From positions 1-23,867 of the forward strand of contig JACPRG010000004.1 of NCBI GenBank assembly GCA_016190025.1: a stretch of 23,867 bases of DNA, given 5' to 3'. This DNA comes from Candidatus Tectimicrobiota bacterium (lineage in GTDB: Bacteria; UBA8248; JACPRG01). Shown in pieces: positions 21,402-23,867 of this stretch (the stretch's first letter is position 1; each line of letters starts with the position of its first letter). The notes beneath the pieces are model-generated. The model searched no databases, was not told where the DNA came from, and saw nothing but the letters and a program-made list of their open reading frames with translations. A program made the position numbers and the translations under genes.

Positions 21402-22445
21402 TCAGGACTTCAGGCAGGCCCTGATCTCCGCCAGCGCCCGGTCGATATCCCCCTCGGTCACGTCCAGATGCGTGAGGGCCCGGAAGCGGACCTCGCCCAG
21501 CACGCTCACCAGCACGCCCCGCTCCTTGAGGGCCGCCGCCACCGCCGGCGCCTTTTTCCCCGTCCCGGCGATCTCGAAGGCGACGATGTTCGTCGGGGTG
21601 ATCCCGAAGGGGAGCCCGACGCCCGGGAGGGCGGCCAGCCCCTCGGCCAGCCGTTTGGCCTTGGCGTGGTCCTCGGCCAGGCGCTCGACGTGGCGCTTGA
21701 GGGCGTAGAGCCCCGCCGCGGCCATGATCCCCGCCTGGCGCATCCCTCCCCCGAAGACCTGCCGGTAGCGCCTGGCCTCGCGGATCCGGTCTTTGTCCCC
21801 GGTGATGAGGGAGCCGAACGGGGCGCCGAGGCCCTTGGAAAGGCAGAAGCTGAGGGTCGTCGCGCATCTCGCGTACTCCGACACGGGGACGTCCGAGGCC
21901 ACGCTGGCGTTGAAGATGCGGGCGCCGTCCATGTGGACGGGGATTCCCTTGCGGTCGGCGACCCGCTGAATTTCCCGCAGGGTCTCCAGGGGGTAGATGG
22001 AGCCGCCGCCCCGGTTGTGGGTGTTCTCGACGCTGATGAGTCCGGTGCGCGCGCGGGGCAGGGTCGGGGGCTGGACGGCCGCCTCCACCTGCTCGGCGGA
22101 GAGGATTCCCTTCTCGGTCTGGACGGGCCGGCACTGCACGCCGGAGAGGGCCGCCGCCCCGCCGGCCTCGAAGTTGTAGACGTGCGAGGTGGCGTCAGCG
22201 ATGAGCTCGTCTCCTGGCCGGGTGTGGACCTTGACCGCGACCTGGTTGGCCATGGTCCCCGAGGCCACGAACAGGGCGGCCTCCTTGCCGGTGATGCGGG
22301 CGGCCTCGGCCTCGAGGGCGTTGACCGAGGGGTCCTCGCCGTAGGAGTCGTCTCCCACCTCGGCCTCGGCCATGGCCCGCCGCATCTCGGGCGTGGGGCG
22401 CGTGACCGTGTCGCTGCGGATGTCGATGAGGCGTTGTTCCTTCAC
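21402..22445 (-). CDS. ltaE: Low-specificity threonine aldolase, PLP-dependent
   Basis: A 347-residue fold-type I PLP enzyme that cleaves threonine or allo-threonine to glycine and acetaldehyde. Visible residues include the N-terminal [35 protein letters not shown]88 in ATSHVYNFE (PLP stacking), D173 and R176 in [11 protein letters not shown], and the Schiff-base lysine K204 in [13 protein letters not shown]. The start is a GTG at 22445, five bases after the luciferase-like gene's stop; AAGGA lies about 12 nt upstream in the end of that gene. Its position between an F420/FMN oxidoreductase and a molybdenum dehydrogenase suggests action on a beta-hydroxy amino acid intermediate, but ordinary threonine metabolism is equally possible. 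Confidence 0.93.
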   Translation of the reverse strand: MKEQRLIDIRSDTVTRPTPEMRRAMAEAEVGDDSYGEDPSVNALEAEAARITGKEAALFVASGTMANQVAVKVHTRPGDELIADATSHVYNFEAGGAAALSGVQCRPVQTEKGILSAEQVEAAVQPPTLPRARTGLISVENTHNRGGGSIYPLETLREIQRVADRKGIPVHMDGARIFNASVASDVPVSEYARCATTLSFCLSKGLGAPFGSLITGDKDRIREARRYRQVFGGGMRQAGIMAAAGLYALKRHVERLAEDHAKAKRLAEGLAALPGVGLPFGITPTNIVAFEIAGTGKKAPAVAAALKERGVLVSVLGEVRFRALTHLDVTEGDIDRALAEIRACLKS

Positions 22446-22449
22446 GGTG

Positions 22450-23436
22450 TCAGTCCTTGAAGAGGGGGAAGAAGTGCTTGGCCATGAGGTCGATCTGGTC
22501 CGGTTCCGTGGAGGTGGGGTGGATGATGATGTATTGGAGCCCCACCTTTCTCAGGTCTTCGATCTTCTCGCACATGTCGTCGATGGTTCCGGTCAGGTAG
22601 CAGGCCTGGAGGTGGTCCCAGCTCCGGTGGGTCCCCATGGCGAATTCGAAGTGGGGGCGCTGGATCTTCAGGGCCTTCGCGCGGTCGGTCGTTTCCACGA
22701 TGTGGGTGAACTGGACATGGCCCAGCATGAGGCTCCGGGGGTCGCGGCCCACCGAGGCCGCGTACTCCCGGGCGGCGGCCAGATCGCGCTTGACCCACTC
22801 CTGATAGCCAGTGTTGCGGACGACGAAGGCGTCGCACTTGGCGACGCGCCTTAGGACGGAGGGGGCGATGGTCGTCTTGTCGGGCGAGAGGTCCGTCTTG
22901 ATCCGGGACCCGCCCGCCACCCAGACCTCGGGCATTTTGGGGGGGAGGGGGTCGATCCGGACGTTCTCGAACCGGTAGTACCTGCCCTCGAAGGAGGCGT
23001 TCTCCTGCGTCAGGAGGACCCGCACGGCGTCGAGGATTTCGTCCGTCCGCGCGCCCCGCTCAGAGATGTGCGTCCCCGTCGCCTCGAACTCCCGGTCGTA
23101 CCACCCGGGGCCGATCCCGAAGACGTACCGCCCGCCCGAGAGGAAGTCCAGCGTGGCGATCTCCTTGGCCAGAAGCACCGGGTTGCGGAGAGGCAAAACG
23201 AGGATCGAGGTCCCGATCCGCACGCGCTTCGTGACCGCCGCCACGTGACTCAGCACCGTCAGGGGATCGAGCCAGGAGACGCCGTACAGGCCCGGGGCGT
23301 GGAGGAGGTGGTCGATGACGAACACCCCGTCGAAGCCCAGGGCCTCGGCCTTCCGGGCGTACTCGCGGATACCTTCCGCCTCGGCGTAGTCCATCCGGTG
23401 TCTGGAGAAGGAAGGGATCCATGCGCCGAATTTCAT
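22450..23436 (-). CDS. LLM class (luciferase-like) F420- or FMN-dependent oxidoreductase
   Basis: A 328-residue bacterial-luciferase-like TIM-barrel protein. It has the N-terminal strand [11 protein letters not shown], then [62 protein letters not shown] (the long family signature), and [13 protein letters not shown] in the C-terminal half. Such enzymes use reduced F420 or FMN to oxidise alcohols or hydroxylate substrates; which cofactor applies is not clear from sequence. The ATG at 23436 overlaps the preceding dehydrogenase stop by 4 nt (ATGA), with AAGGA 9 nt upstream. An unusual segment near 208-215 ([12 protein letters not shown]) precedes the last helices; its meaning is unknown. Confidence 0.9.
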   Translation of the reverse strand: MKFGAWIPSFSRHRMDYAEAEGIREYARKAEALGFDGVFVIDHLLHAPGLYGVSWLDPLTVLSHVAAVTKRVRIGTSILVLPLRNPVLLAKEIATLDFLSGGRYVFGIGPGWYDREFEATGTHISERGARTDEILDAVRVLLTQENASFEGRYYRFENVRIDPLPPKMPEVWVAGGSRIKTDLSPDKTTIAPSVLRRVAKCDAFVVRNTGYQEWVKRDLAAAREYAASVGRDPRSLMLGHVQFTHIVETTDRAKALKIQRPHFEFAMGTHRSWDHLQACYLTGTIDDMCEKIEDLRKVGLQYIIIHPTSTEPDQIDLMAKHFFPLFKD

Positions 23437-23867
23437 GGAGGTGGTCCTTCGCGCTGGGGAGAGGCGGACGGGTCAAAGTCTGCGGGGTCCGCGAACATGG
23501 ACAGACGGAACCGGTCCCGCTCCTTGAGCCAGAGCAGCAGTTTTTCGTCCCGCTCCCTGAGCAGGTCCTCCCGGGAGCGCCCTGTGTAATCGTAAAAACC
23601 CTTGCCCGACTTCAGCCCCTGGTCCCCGCGACGCACCATCTCCCGGACCGCCGGCGGCACGTCCCGGGCGGCCGAGATCTCGGGGAACATGCTCTCCCAC
23701 ACGAGGAGGAACGTGTCCAGCCCCCCGAAGTCCGGCACCTGCATGGGGTCCAGGATGGGGAAGCGCAGGGAGATGCCCTCCCGCATGACCGCGTCGATCC
23801 CTCTCGCGTCCGTCACGCCCTCCTGGATGAGCGCCGCGCACTCCCGGTAGAGGGCGGAGGCGAGGCG
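23433..23867 (-). CDS. 3-hydroxyacyl-CoA dehydrogenase family, C-terminal part (5' end cut by window edge)
   Basis: The 144 visible codons enter from the window edge without a start and read RLASALYRECAALIQEGV, then a helical domain with GIDAVMREGISLRFPILDP, VPDFGGLDTFL and the typical late motif GLKSGKGFYDYTG. This is the C-terminal dimerisation/catalytic domain of the 3-hydroxyacyl-CoA (or 3-hydroxybutyryl-CoA) dehydrogenase family; the NAD-binding domain and the catalytic His and Asn lie upstream, outside the window. The protein ends with a Pro-rich tail. The stop overlaps the luciferase-like gene start by 4 nt. A beta-oxidation-type or related NAD-dependent step on a hydroxyacyl or hydroxy acid is implied for this operon. 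Confidence 0.87.
   Translation of the reverse strand, partial: RLASALYRECAALIQEGVTDARGIDAVMREGISLRFPILDPMQVPDFGGLDTFLLVWESMFPEISAARDVPPAVREMVRRGDQGLKSGKGFYDYTGRSREDLLRERDEKLLLWLKERDRFRLSMFADPADFDPSASPQREGPPP

Noticed and set aside
19117..21708. An 863-codon plus-strand frame opposite the molybdenum subunit and aldolase.
   Set aside because: Composition is antisense-like, with no domains; the minus-strand frames have full catalytic motifs.

Overview
This window is a GC-rich bacterial chromosome fragment with 23 protein-coding genes (the first and last cut by the window edges), very short intergenic spaces, frequent GTG starts and many 4-nt ATGA/GTGA overlaps. I see no RNA genes, CRISPR arrays, insertion sequences or phage genes, and no gene-free stretch longer than about 190 bases. 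The mix of a thiolase plus DUF35-type protein, DUF3830, an F420-type luciferase-like oxidoreductase, an xanthine-dehydrogenase-type molybdenum subunit, a DUF4070-type radical SAM protein and a yicC-gmk-coaBC-udg housekeeping row resembles soil and subsurface lineages such as Candidatus Rokubacteria/Methylomirabilota (NC10) or deltaproteobacteria-like groups. That placement is inference from gene content only.

Region A (1-5176, minus strand) is a seven-gene catabolic-looking operon. In transcription order it encodes a PPOX-type split-barrel flavoprotein, a fused HMG-CoA-synthase-like/DUF35 protein whose catalytic cysteine position is Phe, an intact thiolase, a small cupin, a dimeric alpha/beta-barrel protein, a nitrilase-superfamily amidase and a truncated DUF3830 cyclophilin-like protein. 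The genes suggest CoA-thioester C-C bond chemistry plus C-N hydrolysis, but the substrate is not identifiable.

Region B (5310-9328, minus strand) is a housekeeping row: yicC, gmk, coaBC, udg (type 4) and a small membrane protein; the last four genes are chained by 4-nt overlaps. It is driven by a sigma70-like promoter that diverges from the promoter of rqcH.

Region C (9492-16953, plus strand) starts with rqcH (ribosome quality control), followed by three tandem paralogous DMT/EamA transporters, an NCS2-like permease overlapping the third of them, and a four-cluster NapG-like ferredoxin. A second good sigma70-like promoter lies just before the third transporter.

Region D (17034-23867, minus strand) holds, in transcription order, a truncated 3-hydroxyacyl-CoA dehydrogenase, a luciferase-like F420/FMN oxidoreductase, a low-specificity threonine aldolase, an orphan molybdopterin-binding dehydrogenase large subunit and a B12-binding radical SAM protein with a duplicated C-terminal helical repeat.

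The observations most worth following are the pseudo-active-site HMGCS-DUF35 fusion beside a thiolase, the transporter triplication and the sequence traces between its copies, the C-terminal repeats of the radical SAM protein, and the long disordered insert in RqcH. I found no clearly new defence or mobile system.
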